29,055 bases of DNA, from positions 1 to 29,055 of the forward strand of contig CAZUVM010000029.1 of NCBI GenBank assembly GCA_964623885.1. The letters run 5' to 3'. The notes under the pieces were generated by a model. It searched no databases. It saw only the letters and a list, made by a program, of their open reading frames with translations, and was not told the DNA's origin. Below are positions 8,123 to 15,980 of the stretch, piece after piece. Numbering within the stretch: position 1 is the stretch's first letter; each line of letters starts with the position of its first letter. The position numbers were made by a program, and so were the translations under genes. Source of the DNA: CAZUVM01 sp964623885 (GTDB taxonomy: Bacteria > Verrucomicrobiota > Verrucomicrobiia > Limisphaerales > UBA8199).

Positions 8123-8556
8123 ACAAATATCTGCTGTGTGATGAAATCTGTGCGTTTTTGGAACCAGGCGCAGAATAAACCTACTCGGCTTGCGCCTTGA
8201 TTAACTGACCGAACCGTCAGCGGAGAGCGTTCTAGGGTGGGGTGGGAAGACAGCACGTGCACGCGCATCCGGCGGGAACCGGCGTCGAGCAAAACTGACT
8301 GTCTCTTAAACGCTGCATTGCCGGCAAAAGTAGCCCGGAATTGGCCTTTCGTAAAGTGTGAATCCAGACGAATTGTTCCCGACGCCAAAGGCGTCGGTCA
8401 CACCAGCCCAGCGCAACGCGCTGGGTTCACGGCACAAAAAACACTTTGAGCGCTACAAGCGCGATTCTTGGGCATTTAATATCCAGAATCCAGTATCCAG
8501 CACCCGCTTCCGTATTTGCTGTTGGATGGAGGAGGGCCTGGTGGTACAACGGGCGC
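8123..8556. other. 434 bp non-coding gap between divergent prfC and SulP genes
   Basis: No open frame here looks like a protein; the SulP frame remains open back to 8446 but its first 37 residues are not membrane-protein-like. The gap must contain promoters for both divergent genes, though I could not pick convincing -35/-10 pairs. It holds two tandem perfect hairpins (8381-8425, listed separately) and, at about 8480-8502, three close copies of ATCCAG. Confidence 0.6.
8381..8425. repeat. Two tandem perfect hairpins
   Basis: GACGCC-AAA-GGCGTC (8381-8395) is followed eleven bases later by CCCAGCGC-AAC-GCGCTGGG (8407-8425). Both are perfect, GC-rich and tightly looped. The pair resembles REP/BIME-like dispersed intergenic palindromes. 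There is no following U-tract in either direction, and the location upstream of two divergent genes argues against simple terminators. Confidence 0.55.
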
Positions 8557-10248
8557 ATGAACCCGCCGGTTAAACCGAATTCGAGCTCACGAATTCAGCG
8601 TCTTGTGCCCGGGCTGGCATTGCTAAAGGACTATCGACGCGAATGGTTGGCAGGCGATTTAGTGGCGGGAATTAGCGTTTGCGTCGTAATGATTCCCTCG
8701 GTTATTGCGTATGCTGGACTAATGGGTCTGGCGCCGCAGCACGGGCTGTATGCCGCACTTATTCCGTTGGTGATTTACGCGCTGTTCGGAAGTTCCCGCC
8801 AGGTGATTGTGGGGCCGGACATCGCGATCTCCCTGTTGATCGCCAGCACCATTTCACCATTGGCGGGTGGTGACCCAACGAAGGCAGCCACGTTGGCTGC
8901 GCTAATCGCGTTGCTGAGCGGTCTTCTGTTGCTGCTCGGGGCGCGGGCGAATCTTGGAGCGGTTGCCGATTTTTTGTCGAAGCCCGTGCTCGTGGGTTAT
9001 ATGACGGGCGCGGCGCTGATCTTGATCGGTTCCCAACTCAGCAAGCTGTTTGGCGTACACCTGCAAAATCACGATTTCTTTCCATCTCTCGCTGAGTTGG
9101 CGGGCAAATTGGGTGAGGCCAATCGACCGACACTGCTGCTGGGGATAGGGTTGCTGGTGCTGCTCATCCTTATGCACCGGCTTTCGCCGAAAATTCCGGC
9201 AGCGCTCGTTGCGTGCGTCGTGGCGATCGGAGTGTCGCTCGCGCTGCGGCTCGAGGCGCACGGCGTGAGCCTTGTCGGCAGTTTTCCACGCGGGCTGCCG
9301 AGTCCGGAGTTTCCAGGCGTTTCCTGGTCGGAGGTGCACACGCTTTTGCCGGCGGCGATTGGAATTGCGTTGCTCACATACACTGAGGGCATCCTGTTGG
9401 CGCGAGCGTTCGCTGAAAAAAATCGGTATGAAGTCAGCGCCAACCAGGAATTGACGGCGCTGGGACTGGCCGACGTGGCAGGCGGTCTGTTTCAAGGATT
9501 CTCAATCACGGGAAGCCAGGCCCGCACGACACTCAATGATGCCGCGGGCGGCAAATCGCAACTTGCGGGTCTGATTGCCGCGGGCATGCTCGCGCTGTTT
9601 TTATTGTTTTTGACTCCGGTGCTGGCGCGCCTGCCCGAGGTAGCTTTGGCGGCAATCCTGATCTATGCAGGCATTGGTCTAATTGAATTCCAGGTGATGG
9701 CGCGCATTTACCGGTTCTACCCTCGAAGCGCCATCGTTGCGGCATTGACGACCTTGTGTGTGCTGGTTGCGGGCGTGGTTCCAGGCATATTGTTTGGCGT
9801 GGCGCTTTCCTTGCTTGGTTTGATCCAGCGCATCTCGCGTCCAGCCGATGGTGTGCTCAGCGAAGTGCCGGGGCACGGCTTTCACGATTTGGGAGATGCT
9901 ACTGCCAGGCAGACGCGGCCTGGGCTAATCGCGTACCGCTTTTATGCGCCATTGCTCTTCTCAAATGTAGGCCACTTTGTCCAGCGCGTGCACGAGTTGG
10001 TGTCCGAAAGTCCTGCGCCTGTGCACTGGTTCCTGCTAGATGCGCAGGCGATCACGGACATCGACGTGACCGCGGGCGAAGCACTGCATGCCCTGAATGA
10101 AGAGCTAAAGAAAAAGGGCGTTGCCTTGAAAATCGCGCATGCCAATCGGCCGTTGCGTGAGTTGCTCGAACGCACAGGCCTGGCAGGCGAGATCGGCGCG
10201 GAGAGTTTTTTCCCGTCGGTGCACGAGTGTGTGGCAGCTTTCAAGTAG
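8557..10248 (+). CDS. SulP family inorganic anion transporter with STAS domain
   Basis: 563 residues from the ATG at 8557, placed just before the conserved N-terminal segment. The first membrane block, LAGDLVAGISVCVVMIPSVIAYAGLMGLAPQHGLYAAL, is the SulP/SLC26 signature (AGxxVGxxxxPQsmAyA-like). It continues with FGSSRQVIVGPDIAISLL and the FSITGSQARTTLNDAAGGKSQLAG motif. About ten to twelve hydrophobic segments are visible, then a cytosolic STAS domain from about residue 450 (PVHWFLLDAQAITDIDVTAGEAL). SulP proteins move sulfate, bicarbonate, chloride or other oxyanions; the substrate cannot be assigned and no sulfate-assimilation or carbonic-anhydrase gene is nearby. It is divergent from prfC and convergent with the MDR gene. 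Confidence 0.92.
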   Translation: MNPPVKPNSSSRIQRLVPGLALLKDYRREWLAGDLVAGISVCVVMIPSVIAYAGLMGLAPQHGLYAALIPLVIYALFGSSRQVIVGPDIAISLLIASTISPLAGGDPTKAATLAALIALLSGLLLLLGARANLGAVADFLSKPVLVGYMTGAALILIGSQLSKLFGVHLQNHDFFPSLAELAGKLGEANRPTLLLGIGLLVLLILMHRLSPKIPAALVACVVAIGVSLALRLEAHGVSLVGSFPRGLPSPEFPGVSWSEVHTLLPAAIGIALLTYTEGILLARAFAEKNRYEVSANQELTALGLADVAGGLFQGFSITGSQARTTLNDAAGGKSQLAGLIAAGMLALFLLFLTPVLARLPEVALAAILIYAGIGLIEFQVMARIYRFYPRSAIVAALTTLCVLVAGVVPGILFGVALSLLGLIQRISRPADGVLSEVPGHGFHDLGDATARQTRPGLIAYRFYAPLLFSNVGHFVQRVHELVSESPAPVHWFLLDAQAITDIDVTAGEALHALNEELKKKGVALKIAHANRPLRELLERTGLAGEIGAESFFPSVHECVAAFK

Positions 10249-10251
10249 ATG

Positions 10252-10273
10252 GGGACGCCGGGGACGGCGTCCC
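10252..10273. terminator. Perfect GC-rich hairpin between convergent genes
   Basis: GGGACGCC (10252-10259) and GGCGTCCC (10266-10273) form an 8 bp stem with a 6-base loop. It starts four bases after the SulP stop and ends 16 bases before the convergent MDR stop. A bidirectional terminator is the natural reading; no strong U-tract is present, so it may instead be a dispersed palindrome serving that role. Confidence 0.45.
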
Positions 10274-10288
10274 TACCATTAGGGGCCA

Positions 10289-11275
10289 TCAGGACTTTAC
10301 CTGCAGCAAAACCTTGCCCAGCGGGCCTTCCGCGAGCCGGGCGAAAGCCTGAGGTAATTTTTCGAAGGGGAAAATGCTATCAACCTGCGGTCTGCTGCCG
10401 GAGTTCCGCAGGAGATCAGTAACTGCGCGCCAGGCCGCGTGGCCTTCGGCACTGCTATATGCGCCGGCGGCAACGCCGCCCAAACGCAGGCGTCGGAAAA
10501 AAAGCGTTGCGGTATTGAAACTCGGCACCGGACCGGCAAGACGTCCAACGAGGCTAACCTTTCCCTGATCGCCCAAGGTGTCGATCACTTCCGGAAGAAG
10601 TTTGCCTCCGACGTTATCCACCGCCAAAGCAACCCGCCGGGGAGCCAGCGCTTGTTTTGCTGCTTGTCGCCACTGCGGGTCCTGAGGATCAAACGTGAAA
10701 GCCGCGCCCAACTGCCGCAGGCGTTCGCCTTTTTCGCGGCTGCGCGAAAGCGCGACAATCGTACAGCCCATCGCTGCCGCCAATTGCACGGTAGCCACGC
10801 CAACACCTCCCGAAGCGCCCGTGACGAGCACTAAAGACCCTGCTGTAAGCGGCCCCCACATCGTGAGGGCTTGATACGCCGTGACATAGACGAGGATCGC
10901 GCCGGCAGCTTCGGTTTCAGTCCATTCATTATCCGGTTCAACCAAGTCTTGAGCAGCCACGGCCACTCTTTCCGCGAAAGTTCCCGGTCGGTTAACCCCG
11001 GCTTCGCCGCGGAGAATCGCGCGCCGATCACCAACCTTAATGCCGCTAACACCCTCGGCCACGCGCAGCACCGTGCCCGCGCCATCTCTTCCCAAAATAT
11101 GCGGCAAGGGAGGTTTGGCAGGATACAGTCTTTCGGCCAGGTAACGGTCGGCCGGATTCAGCCCGGCATAATGCACTTCGAGGAGCACTTCTCCCGATTT
11201 GAGTTCCGGTTCTGGGACCTCGGCCAGACGGAGCCGATCGATCCCAATGAAATCGTCCATGAGCCAGGCCTTCAT
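10289..11275 (-). CDS. MDR family NADPH:quinone oxidoreductase-like / zinc-independent alcohol dehydrogenase
   Basis: 328 residues. The N-terminal GroES-like domain contains VHYAGLNPADRYLAERLYP and PHILGRDGAGTVLRVAEGVSGIKVGDRR. A Rossmann domain follows with GASGGVGVATVQLAAAMG (about residues 154-171) for NADPH binding. The catalytic and structural zinc cysteine sets of classical alcohol dehydrogenases are absent, and the sequence resembles quinone oxidoreductases (Qor/YhdH branch). It likely reduces quinones or alpha,beta-unsaturated carbonyls in the cytosol. The start at 11275 lies only 3 bp beyond the histidine kinase stop, so it is the third gene of the permease-kinase-MDR operon. The exact substrate is unknown. 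Confidence 0.88.
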   Translation of the reverse strand: MKAWLMDDFIGIDRLRLAEVPEPELKSGEVLLEVHYAGLNPADRYLAERLYPAKPPLPHILGRDGAGTVLRVAEGVSGIKVGDRRAILRGEAGVNRPGTFAERVAVAAQDLVEPDNEWTETEAAGAILVYVTAYQALTMWGPLTAGSLVLVTGASGGVGVATVQLAAAMGCTIVALSRSREKGERLRQLGAAFTFDPQDPQWRQAAKQALAPRRVALAVDNVGGKLLPEVIDTLGDQGKVSLVGRLAGPVPSFNTATLFFRRLRLGGVAAGAYSSAEGHAAWRAVTDLLRNSGSRPQVDSIFPFEKLPQAFARLAEGPLGKVLLQVKS

Positions 11276-11278
11276 ATA

Positions 11279-13006
11279 TCAGAGTGGCAGGAGGATACTG
11301 ACTGTGGTGCCTTTGCCGGTGAGGGATTTGATTTTTACCCGGCCGTGATGCGTCTCGACCACCCGGCCAACGATGGCCAGACCCAGCCCGGTGCCGCCAG
11401 GCTTGGTGGTGGCGAGAATGGTGGTGAAAGCGCGGCGTCGTTGTTCAGGAGTCATACCCTGGCCGGTGTCCTGGAAGTCGACGGCCACGTGAGTCGGTTT
11501 GCGGCTGCTGCGCGGCAGGCGAATGACTCGAGAAGTGACGGTTAGAGTTCCGCCGTCCGGCATGGCTTCCGCCGCGTTGAGTATGAGGTTTAGAAAGGCC
11601 TGTTCGAGCTGGCCGGCCTCGCCCATCACCGGCGGCAACTGGGTCTGGAGCTTGCGCACCAGTTGAATATGCTGGTGCTTCAGTTTATGGCGAACCAGTA
11701 AACCGAGCTCGTCAATGAGCTCGTTTAAGTTGACCGCCGCAAACTCGGGTTCGGTTGTGCGCGCGAAATCGAGGATTTGCTCGACGATTTTATTCAAGTG
11801 CTCGATTTTTTGGTCAATGATACGAGCGTCCTTGGCACGTGGGTCGCCGGCCGGAAATTGCAAATCGAGCGAGTGGTAGAGCATCTTCATCACCGTGAGG
11901 GGATTGCGGATCTCATGGGCCACTTCCGCCGCCAGCAAACCGAGCGCTGAAAGTTTTTCGTTTTGGCGCAACTGTTCTTCCACGTCGACGACCCGCTCGT
12001 AAAGCCGCGCCTTCTCAATAGCTATAGCCGACAGCTCCGCCAACGCGGAGAGGATCCGGATTTCCTCGTTGGAGAAACTGTAGGGTGCGCCGGTATATAC
12101 GCTGAGGACGCCAATGACCTGGCCTGCAAACAGCAACGGCAGGCTCAACAACGCAACGAGCCCCTCGTTCCGTGCCACATCGACGTGGTGGTAACGAGTT
12201 GAAGTCTGCACATTCTCGACCTGGATCGGTTTCTTTCTGCGGACGACGATGCCGAGGAGGCTTTCTTCGAGGTTCAGGCGCGGTTTGCGCAGGTATGCCT
12301 CCCCGGCGCCGAAACTGGCGCGCAAATCGAGCCATTGACGCGTCTCATCCAGCAGCAGGAGCGAACACATCTTGGCCTGCATGAGCACGCAGGCTTCGCG
12401 AGTGACCACATTTAGCGCGTCATCGAGGTTCAAGGTTGAATTGATGGCCTGGCTGACGCTGGCCAGCGATTCGAACAGGCGCGCCTTGAGCCGAAGTTGT
12501 TCGTAAAGCCACGTATTGTGGATCACTTTCGCGGCCTCAGTCGCCAACGCTTCGAGCAATTCCTGGTCATCGGCGCTGAAGGCGTCGAGACGATCCGAAT
12601 CAACATTGAGCACGCCACGAATTTCGCCTTTGACTTCGAGCGGCACGGCCAGCTCGGAGCGCACGTCCGGTCCGAGCATGATGTAACGCGGGTCGCGGGT
12701 GACGTCGCCGACACAGGCGGGTTTACCGGTTCGCGCCACCCAGCCGGTGATGCCCTCACCGAGTTTGAGTTTGAGTTCAGCGGCGTTTGTCGGCAAGCCG
12801 TGCGAAGCATGAATTTCCAGCAATCCGGTGGTGGGGTTGAGCAGAATGGCCGAGCCGCTGGAAGCCCGCATGAGACGAACCGCGCCCGTGAGGATCAGTT
12901 GGAGTGCCTCTTGTGGATCCAGCGTGGAATGGAAGAGATTACCGACCTGGTGCAGCAATTCGAGCCGTTCGTAGCGAGCCTGAAGGTTCGTGAGATCGCC
13001 GGACAT
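11279..13006 (-). CDS. GAF-GAF sensor histidine kinase
   Basis: 575 residues from the ATG at 13006, which has AAGG seven bases upstream and starts 2 bp after the permease stop; an upstream GTG at 13081 would overlap the permease. Two GAF domains are visible, about residues 25-165 (GEGITGWVARTGKPACVGDV; SELAVPLEVKGEIRGVLNVDS) and 180-335 (a second copy, LLSLPLLFAGQVIGVLSVYTG). A HisKA domain follows with phospho-acceptor His364 in EVAHEIRNPL, then an HATPase domain with N box NLILNAAEAM, DTGQGM (G1) and GGTGLGLAI (G2). It has no membrane helix, so it is a soluble sensor. No response regulator is encoded in this window, which makes it an orphan kinase. The GAF ligand is unknown. Confidence 0.92.
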   Translation of the reverse strand: MSGDLTNLQARYERLELLHQVGNLFHSTLDPQEALQLILTGAVRLMRASSGSAILLNPTTGLLEIHASHGLPTNAAELKLKLGEGITGWVARTGKPACVGDVTRDPRYIMLGPDVRSELAVPLEVKGEIRGVLNVDSDRLDAFSADDQELLEALATEAAKVIHNTWLYEQLRLKARLFESLASVSQAINSTLNLDDALNVVTREACVLMQAKMCSLLLLDETRQWLDLRASFGAGEAYLRKPRLNLEESLLGIVVRRKKPIQVENVQTSTRYHHVDVARNEGLVALLSLPLLFAGQVIGVLSVYTGAPYSFSNEEIRILSALAELSAIAIEKARLYERVVDVEEQLRQNEKLSALGLLAAEVAHEIRNPLTVMKMLYHSLDLQFPAGDPRAKDARIIDQKIEHLNKIVEQILDFARTTEPEFAAVNLNELIDELGLLVRHKLKHQHIQLVRKLQTQLPPVMGEAGQLEQAFLNLILNAAEAMPDGGTLTVTSRVIRLPRSSRKPTHVAVDFQDTGQGMTPEQRRRAFTTILATTKPGGTGLGLAIVGRVVETHHGRVKIKSLTGKGTTVSILLPL

Positions 13007-13008
13007 TG

Positions 13009-14208
13009 TTACCTTACAGTTGCCGTCAACCACAGGCCGGTGACTCCGAAAGCGATGTTCGGGAACCAGGCCGCCAACCACGGCGTCCAGGAGGTCTGGA
13101 GCATTTCACTGGCGCCGAGCGCAGGACAAATCAATTGCAGCCCATAATAAATCAGGAAGATAAACAGGCTGCTGGCGACACCGACAAAGACGTTGCGCCG
13201 GCCCGATGCGGCGCCAAACGGAATCGCAATCAGGACCACCACGAGGCAGGTCCAAGGCGCTGCGAGACGGCCGTGGAGTTTGGTGTAAAGCAGCGCGGCA
13301 CCCTGGGGCGGATGCGGGTTCAGACGCAGGTAATTCAGGATTTCGCGCACCGGCAGGTCGGCTTTTTTCGCTCCCTTCAATGAAAGCGAGCTCAGGCTGG
13401 CGCTGATTCGGATGTCGCTGTTGATTTGCGCCGGAGTCTCGGAAAAATCGGGCCTGGCCAACACGTTTGTTTCCATCACTACCACTGGCCAGGAATTGGT
13501 GGCGGCGGTTTGGCGCCGTTCGCGCACATGGTAAAAAGTCCAAATGCCGCCCTGATAAGCGGCGCGTTCCGCATCAAGAATGGTTTGCGAACCGTCGGGG
13601 AAAGTAGAAATGACCTGAGGCCGGGTCATGGCCCCAGTCTTAATGTCAAAAACTCCGATATGCCAGAGGCGATTGGCGTGTGAGTTGGTGACGACTGCGT
13701 TAAGGACCTTGTCGCGCCCAACCGCGTTCGCCGACGGCGGCGAGCGCCGGTTACGGATCTGCTCAGCGGCATCGGCGCTGATCGGGACCCAAAACTCATT
13801 GAGCGCAAATAGTGCCAGGCTGGCTAGAAAGCCAACGGCGAGGTATGGGAGACACAGGCGCCAGAGGGAGACCCCAGCCGCGCGAATTGCTGTGATCTCA
13901 TGATGGCGGGCATGGTTGGTCAGGCTATAGAGCATTGCCAGGAGCAGTCCAATGGGGAAAACGAACACTAGAAACTCCGGGGTTTTGACCAGGTAATACT
14001 CGGCGATATCGCCGGCGCGCAGGTGGAGATGCTGAAAACTGTTCAGCTCGCTGAAAAGGTCTAAAGCCACCCACAACAGCAAAAAGCCGCCGAGACAGTA
14101 ACCCAGCGGAACCAGCAGTTCGCGCAACAAATAACGGTCCAGCAGCCGCATGTGCCGCCAGCGTAACGGCGGGCCACGGGGGTGTCTAGTGACGAGTACG
14201 GGGGCCAT
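13009..14208 (-). CDS. LptF/LptG family (YjgP/YjgQ) permease
   Basis: 399 residues from the ATG at 14208, preferred because AAGGA lies five bases upstream; an ATG at 14151, beginning MRLLDRYLLREL exactly at the family N-terminus, is a good alternative (380 residues). Helices lie at about residues 35-60, 85-105 and 125-145 (native order FLLLWVALDLFSEL; FVFPIGLLLAMLYSL; LCLPYLAVGFLASLALFALNE), followed by a periplasmic jellyroll region and three C-terminal helices (WTCLVVVLIAIPFGAASGR onwards). This is the YjgP/YjgQ pattern. LptF and LptG form the membrane part of the ABC system that extracts lipopolysaccharide from the inner membrane. Whether this one is LptF or LptG cannot be settled. First gene of its operon. 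Confidence 0.9.
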   Translation of the reverse strand: MAPVLVTRHPRGPPLRWRHMRLLDRYLLRELLVPLGYCLGGFLLLWVALDLFSELNSFQHLHLRAGDIAEYYLVKTPEFLVFVFPIGLLLAMLYSLTNHARHHEITAIRAAGVSLWRLCLPYLAVGFLASLALFALNEFWVPISADAAEQIRNRRSPPSANAVGRDKVLNAVVTNSHANRLWHIGVFDIKTGAMTRPQVISTFPDGSQTILDAERAAYQGGIWTFYHVRERRQTAATNSWPVVVMETNVLARPDFSETPAQINSDIRISASLSSLSLKGAKKADLPVREILNYLRLNPHPPQGAALLYTKLHGRLAAPWTCLVVVLIAIPFGAASGRRNVFVGVASSLFIFLIYYGLQLICPALGASEMLQTSWTPWLAAWFPNIAFGVTGLWLTATVR

Positions 14209-14257
14209 TTTTCCTTGTAACAAATCCGACGGCTGGTCCGTTATATAGGTTGGAAGG

Positions 14258-14785
14258 ATGATTCGTGAACTGGAATTCAAAATCTTGTGTGAAAGGCATA
14301 GTGATGAGATTTATCGCTACGCGCGCGCCTTGCTGGGCAACCCTGCCGACGCCGAGGACGCGGCCCAGGAAGTTCTACTGCGGCTCTGGCGCCATTTGCC
14401 GCGGCTCAATCCGTTTAACCTCCGGGCCTGGCTGTTGCAAACCACGCGCTGCTATTGCCTGGACCAAATTCGCCGGCGGTCCAATCGGGCCGCGCCACTA
14501 TCCCTGGAAGACGGCCAGCTCGACGACCATCCAGATGAACTCGCTGTCAATCCAAGCATGGCGGCCGATGCCAGTCTGCGCCTCGAACATGCCCATCGCG
14601 TCCTGCTCCGGCTGCCGGAGAACCTCCGCAGCGTTTTCGTCCTTTATGAAGTCAACGGCTTGCGCTACCGCGAGATCGCGCGCACCTTGGGCATCCCCAT
14701 CAACACCGTCAAAGTCTACCTCTCGCGCGCGCGGGAGAAACTGTCACACCACGTAGTCCAGGAAACGCCATGCAGGAAGATCTGA
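14258..14785 (+). CDS. ECF-type sigma-70 family RNA polymerase sigma factor
   Basis: 175 residues. Region 2 spans about residues 10-75, with YRYARALLGNPADAEDAAQEV and the LRAWLLQTTRCYCLDQIRRR segment that contacts the -10 element. Region 4 spans about 108-165 (RLPENLRSVFVLYEVNGLRYREIARTLGIPINTVKVYLSRAREKL), containing the helix-turn-helix for the -35 element. Region 3 is missing, as in ECF sigma factors. A GGAAGG run directly abuts the ATG, unusually close for a ribosome-binding site; AGGT eight bases upstream may serve instead. It overlaps the next gene by 16 bp and is divergent from the LptF/LptG permease with about 50 bp between starts. Probably controls envelope-related genes and perhaps its own operon. 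Confidence 0.93.
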   Translation: MIRELEFKILCERHSDEIYRYARALLGNPADAEDAAQEVLLRLWRHLPRLNPFNLRAWLLQTTRCYCLDQIRRRSNRAAPLSLEDGQLDDHPDELAVNPSMAADASLRLEHAHRVLLRLPENLRSVFVLYEVNGLRYREIARTLGIPINTVKVYLSRAREKLSHHVVQETPCRKI

Positions 14786-15174
14786 AGCAACTGGCACGCG
14801 AATTGCGCCAAGAGACCTGTCCGCGACGTGTCATCGACGAAGCAACGCGAAAGATTGCCATCGAAACGGCCCCTCCCAGCCGGTTGCGTTCCGCGCTCCT
14901 AGTACTATTCGCGGGTTTGTTGGTGCTCGGTGGCCTAGTCATTCAACGGCGACTCGCCAGCAGAAATGCCGGGCTGCCGACGCAATTGGCCGAGCAAGAC
15001 GCCGGCGGCGCACAAATCGCCCGCCAGGCGGAAGGCGCTTTAGCAATAATCGGAACCGTGTTGCGCGATGCCGGCGCGCAATCGGAAGCCGTGATTTCAG
15101 ATCGGGCGATTCCCCCTGTCCGAAACGGACTCGAGACATCCTGGAACAAAATCATTCATCAAACTGAACTATGA
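14770..15174 (+). CDS. Single-pass membrane protein, candidate anti-sigma factor
   Basis: 134 residues. A charged cytosolic N-terminus (about 1-38, MQEDLKQLARELRQETCPRRVIDEATRK) precedes one membrane helix at about 41-60 (RSALLVLFAGLLVLGGLVIQ), then about 74 extracytoplasmic residues. AGGAA lies five bases before the start. The position, co-translational overlap with an ECF sigma gene and topology are those of an anti-sigma factor. The zinc-binding HxxxCxxC motif of ZAS-type anti-sigma factors is absent (only one Cys in the N-terminus) and I recognise no named domain, so the role is inferred from context only. It overlaps the DUF4252 gene by four bases. Confidence 0.75.
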   Translation: MQEDLKQLARELRQETCPRRVIDEATRKIAIETAPPSRLRSALLVLFAGLLVLGGLVIQRRLASRNAGLPTQLAEQDAGGAQIARQAEGALAIIGTVLRDAGAQSEAVISDRAIPPVRNGLETSWNKIIHQTEL

Positions 15175-15842
15175 AAAAACTCATCTCCTCATTCATGCTC
15201 ATGCTGGTCACCGCGTTGCCTGGCCTCGGCCAAACCGCGGTCGAAAAAGACCCGGCCTATCTACCGATCGACAAGGTGCTCGATTTGAAAACCATCCGGC
15301 CGGAAGTAAACGTCAACCTGCCGCGCTTCCTCTTGAAGGACGCGTTGTCCGGGTTCACCGGTGCGGACACTAATTCGCCGGCGGCTGGTGGCGTCGATAT
15401 TGTCGATCTTATCAGAGACGTGAAGTTAATCCGTGTCGTTGTGATCGAGGCTAACAAAACCAATCGGGTGGCCCTGGACAAAGGCGTGAAAGCGCTCCGC
15501 ACCGAGCTGGAAAAGGGATGGACGCCGATTGTCAGCGTGCCTGAGGACAATGTGGGGATTTATGCCATGTCGGATCCCGCCGGCGAATCGACCACCGGCC
15601 TGGCCGTGCTGGTCTATGACGGCGGCGACGCTGTCATTGGCAACATTGTAGGCAAGGTCTCGATCGGCAAGCTGATCAAGATCGCCTCTCAATCGGGCAA
15701 GCTGCCGAAAGATTTGCTCAAGAAGCTGCAAGGGTTCAGCAACTCGACCAGCGAGCCAGCCTCCAAATCCGGCGATAGTGCCGCTACTAACGCGCCCAGC
15801 GCGCCTATTAAGACCGCTGCTGAAGATTCCTCCACGAAGTAA
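15171..15842 (+). CDS. DUF4252 domain secreted protein
   Basis: 223 residues. A signal peptide covers residues 1-21 (MKKLISSFMLMLVTALPGLGQ). The middle matches DUF4252: repeated valine-rich strands (DVKLIRVVVIEA, WTPIVSVPEDNVGIYAM, TGLAVLVYDGGDAVIGNIVGKVSIGKLIKIA). The last 35 residues are Ser/Ala/Thr-rich and probably disordered. DUF4252 has no known biochemical function. The ATG overlaps the stop of the preceding membrane protein (ATGA), completing a tightly coupled sigma/membrane regulator/secreted protein operon. The arrangement suggests it either feeds an envelope signal to the membrane regulator or is an output of the sigma factor. Confidence 0.82.
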   Translation: MKKLISSFMLMLVTALPGLGQTAVEKDPAYLPIDKVLDLKTIRPEVNVNLPRFLLKDALSGFTGADTNSPAAGGVDIVDLIRDVKLIRVVVIEANKTNRVALDKGVKALRTELEKGWTPIVSVPEDNVGIYAMSDPAGESTTGLAVLVYDGGDAVIGNIVGKVSIGKLIKIASQSGKLPKDLLKKLQGFSNSTSEPASKSGDSAATNAPSAPIKTAAEDSSTK

Positions 15843-15980
15843 CTCTGTTGCGTGCGTACTCTCTACTGCTTGTCCGGAAGGGGACGGCAGTGCCAGACGT
15901 AATCGGTGGGCGGCATTTTGACGTAAGCCGGATTTGTAAATTGTTAATCTCCTCCACAAAAACTAGTCTGCTTCCCACTT

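Noticed and set aside
8446..8556. 37-residue N-terminal extension of the SulP transporter
   Set aside because: It does not resemble a SulP N-terminus and overlaps the repeat-bearing non-coding gap.
10871..11545. 224-codon plus-strand frame opposite the MDR and kinase genes
   Set aside because: It is antisense to two clear genes and has no recognisable domain; a by-product of high GC.
15918..15949. Possible sigma-70 promoter before the collagen-like gene
   Set aside because: TTGACG is a good -35, but no -10 with acceptable match and spacing is found.
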